Below, one piece after another: positions 6,701-7,884 of a stretch of DNA of 7,884 nt. The DNA is from Bacteroidales bacterium 45-6 (lineage in GTDB: Bacteria; Bacteroidota; Bacteroidia; Bacteroidales; Dysgonomonadaceae). The notes under the pieces were generated by a model. It saw only the letters and a program-made list of their open reading frames with translations. It had not been told where the DNA came from and did not search any database. The stretch lies in the NCBI GenBank assembly GCA_001897035.1, contig MKRS01000464.1, positions 1-7,884 of the forward strand, written 5' to 3'. Both the position numbers and the translations under genes were made by a program. Position 1 is the first letter of the stretch. Each line of letters opens with the position of its first letter.

Positions 6701-7884
6701 AACGGCGAAATGGTGCAGCACCAAGTGTCGGTGACGAAAGCGGAAGAACCGAAAGACTTGCAGGTGAAGTTTGATGTGTTTCGCGACAAGCTCCGTCCCG
6801 GACAAAAAGAGGAATGGCGTATCACCGTGAAGGATGCAAAAGGACAGCCTTCCGCTTCGGAACTCTTGGCTTCGATGTACGACCAATCTTTGGACAAGAT
6901 TAGCCCGATGACCCCATGGGCATTGAGCTTATCACAGAAACAAAGTGGAATTTTTGCACCTTCTTATGGATTGGACAATAGCCGGGGATTGGAAAATTTC
7001 TATCTGAATTTCAATGCCAAATACTTGGATGTGAAAGATTGGAGTTTGGACAGGTTCAATTGGTTTGAAAATTATCGTAGGACTGTGAAATTCACCCCTC
7101 CTGTCATGATAAGAGGTGTAGCTACAATGGCAAGGTCAAGTAAATCGCAAGATGTACTGAACGAGGTAACTGTGGTTGGTTTTGGAGCTAAAAGAAAGGA
7201 AAGCATAGCGGAGGATATGAGTGTGGCCGATAGTGAAAATAAAGCTGGAGGAGGAAACCAATCCGCACCTCAAATCCGCACCAATTTCAACGAGACGGCT
7301 TTCTTCTATCCACAATTGCGAACCAACGAGAAAGGCGAAACCGTAATTGCATTCACCGTTCCTGAAAGCAATACCACCTGGAAATTCCGGGCTTTGGCTT
7401 ACGACAAAAATCTTAGCACCAGCCAATTGGAGGCTTCGGTTGTCACCCGCAAGGAACTGATGGTGACGCCCAACTTGCCCAGATTTGTGCGGGCGGGCGA
7501 CAAGACATCGGTATCTACCAAAATCTCCAATCTGTCGGACAATGCCGTGTCGGGAAAAGTGCGGGTGGAATTCTTCAATCCGCTGACCGATGAAGTGATC
7601 AACCTAAACATGGAGAATGCCGTACAGTCGTTCGATTTGGCGAAAGACGCATCCTCTTCCGCTTCGTGGACGTTTGTTGTTCCCAAAGATTTTGATGTGC
7701 TGGGTTGCCGCATTGTGGCCGAGAGTGCATCGTTCAGCGACGGCGAGCAGCACGTGATTCCGGTGTTGCCCGACAAAATGTTGGTAACCGAAAGCCTTCC
7801 GCTTTACATCCGTGGCGGCCAAACCAAGCAATTTTCGTTCGATCACTTGTTGAACAATTCGTCTCCTACCTTGTCCAGCAAACG
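3782..7884 (+). CDS. Alpha-2-macroglobulin family exported protein, 3'-truncated by window edge
   Basis: The frame is open from ATG 3782 to the last base (1367 codons); Bacteroidetes members usually reach about 1800-2000 residues. Residues 1-20 are a signal peptide (MRLKLILLTFLSFIGMAMMA), probably cut before Gln21, with no lipobox Cys. Residues 21 to about 355 are mostly helical. Macroglobulin beta-domains follow from about 360. The MG2 block LLTDRSIYRPGQTVYFK is at 567-583 and the domain junction VEEYKRPTF at 656-664, with further MG-like domains to about 910. A bait-region-type domain spans about 915-1045 and includes SELLASMYDQSLDKI (1026-1040). A variable segment follows (1045-1160), then the A2M domain opening RTNFNETAFFYPQLRTNEKG (1166-1185). 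The thioester region, if present, lies beyond the window. Bacterial relatives are thought to trap proteases in the periplasm or on the surface; here that role is inferred. The gene is divergent from the LVIVD pair and has no Shine-Dalgarno. Confidence 0.95.
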   Translation, partial: MRLKLILLTFLSFIGMAMMAQNNYATQWKQVEKFQKDNLPKSALGVVETILKQSIAEKNHQQGIKAMIYRSSFKQQIDDTTKPELIADFSSLLNGKTSSVEKALIHSLLAELYEQYYNQESWKIDQRTPITSYVPNDMAEWSKNIFQDKIQKELQESLSDATALLNAKTEAFSTIILLGKDSRTLYPTMYDFLLLRALDNLGGFDSREELSSELKKRSLALADLNKPADEFAKLNLGDAKASFTIQSLKLYQEFLSSLKSRSLTNSLLLVDLRRINFISDKSAEFARKYKLNALLALEKANEGSPFVLEAIDNLADYYTSSEGDLTKRYEWLKKGIALYPNNERVNNLKNKLAEMEQPMANFSGKNAFYPSEKKTIDLSYKNLNKATLSIYSYSPNGAAMKMKEYPVILHPKTTYKSENEKINLDITAVGNYYLKLNFDKKCDQSGDEDRKYNFSVTNVISVNKKVDESHYLVFVTERESGKPLQNASVSVYSRDSKDKKIFLQSYQTDNNGLAQFSIPEKKINTAYYYKIGSGQDTPNIYTPLANYYYFQKNDAGKKPNPVRRLTLLTDRSIYRPGQTVYFKLIATEGLSDENSLLVNKSFEVKLFDANRQEVAKKALITNEFGSSAGEFVLPQGLLNGQFLISVENNAFVQFRVEEYKRPTFQVTFDKIDKTYKFDEPISLKGHAENFSGVKLQDATVNYTVTRQRMNLWRWFGASSNESQIDEQTVKTADDGSFSVNFIPQKEDEDEGRGFFPRAYLFTVKATVTDLNGETQSQEYYIRVADVSMILAVDLEGKYDKDAAKAINVKATNLDGNEIPAKGTYTIYTLDENDSIASPVLKGDFASGRQTALEQQFKKLASGKYRIILNANDNNGKEVEGQGDFVLYSVSDKRPPYKTNDWLIQKNTQIAPGKPVEVVVGVSDKDVYVLYELTKGYDIVERKIVKLSDENRMFSLPYKKEYEENTAMSFTLIRNGEMVQHQVSVTKAEEPKDLQVKFDVFRDKLRPGQKEEWRITVKDAKGQPSASELLASMYDQSLDKISPMTPWALSLSQKQSGIFAPSYGLDNSRGLENFYLNFNAKYLDVKDWSLDRFNWFENYRRTVKFTPPVMIRGVATMARSSKSQDVLNEVTVVGFGAKRKESIAEDMSVADSENKAGGGNQSAPQIRTNFNETAFFYPQLRTNEKGETVIAFTVPESNTTWKFRALAYDKNLSTSQLEASVVTRKELMVTPNLPRFVRAGDKTSVSTKISNLSDNAVSGKVRVEFFNPLTDEVINLNMENAVQSFDLAKDASSSASWTFVVPKDFDVLGCRIVAESASFSDGEQHVIPVLPDKMLVTESLPLYIRGGQTKQFSFDHLLNNSSPTLSSK
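7151..7198 (+). other. SusC/RagA-like TonB-box/plug-entry motif inside the macroglobulin bait segment
   Basis: Residues 1124-1139 of the macroglobulin-like protein read DVLNEVTVVGFGAKRK. This closely matches the segment L(D/N)EVVVVGYGTQKK that starts the plug of SusC/RagA-type TonB-dependent receptors, where it follows the carboxypeptidase-like domain. Here it stands alone: no plug or barrel follows, and the A2M domain begins about 25 residues later. It lies in a low-complexity, charged, probably flexible stretch. The motif itself is seen directly; any contact with TonB is inference. Confidence 0.6.

Overview
The window looks like an ordinary chromosomal stretch of a member of the Bacteroidota, most likely Bacteroidales. 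Four things point there: the Bacteroidetes-type chorismate synthase ([11 protein letters not shown]), a fused SpmA-SpmB membrane protein, LVIVD-repeat secreted propeller proteins, and a giant alpha-2-macroglobulin-like protein. The lack of clear Shine-Dalgarno sequences before the starts also fits. Genus cannot be read from this sequence alone. No RNA genes, insertion sequences, CRISPR arrays or other mobile DNA were seen.

Layout. Positions 1-813 (+) hold the 3' three quarters of aroC (chorismate synthase), cut by the left edge. After a 40-bp gap on the same strand comes an 854-2086 membrane protein of the spore maturation A/B (nucleoside recognition/Gate) family. A short convergent spacer (2087-2139) with a weak hairpin separates it from two minus-strand genes, 3404-2913 then 2916-2140. 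These overlap by 4 bp (ATGA) and both encode exported proteins. Together they look like the two halves of one Bacteroidetes LVIVD-repeat beta-propeller lipoprotein, each half with its own signal sequence. A 377-bp intergenic region (3405-3781), very AT-rich on its right side, lies between this pair and a divergent gene at 3782. That gene encodes an alpha-2-macroglobulin-family exported protein which runs off the right edge after 1367 codons.

How the genes relate. AroC is shikimate-pathway housekeeping, and the SpmA/B gene may simply share its transcript. The LVIVD pair is probably translated as a coupled unit whose products sit in the cell envelope. The macroglobulin-like protein is probably a periplasmic or surface protein that traps or senses proteases. 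No pathway link between these units is evident.

Most worth a second look: (1) the split of the LVIVD protein into two coupled, separately exported polypeptides; (2) a SusC/RagA-type 'LNEVTVVGFGAKRK' motif, like the TonB-box/plug entry of TonB-dependent receptors, inside the bait-region part of the macroglobulin, in a segment of clearly lower G+C than the coding sequence around it. I saw no convincing new multi-gene system such as a defence island or biosynthetic cluster.
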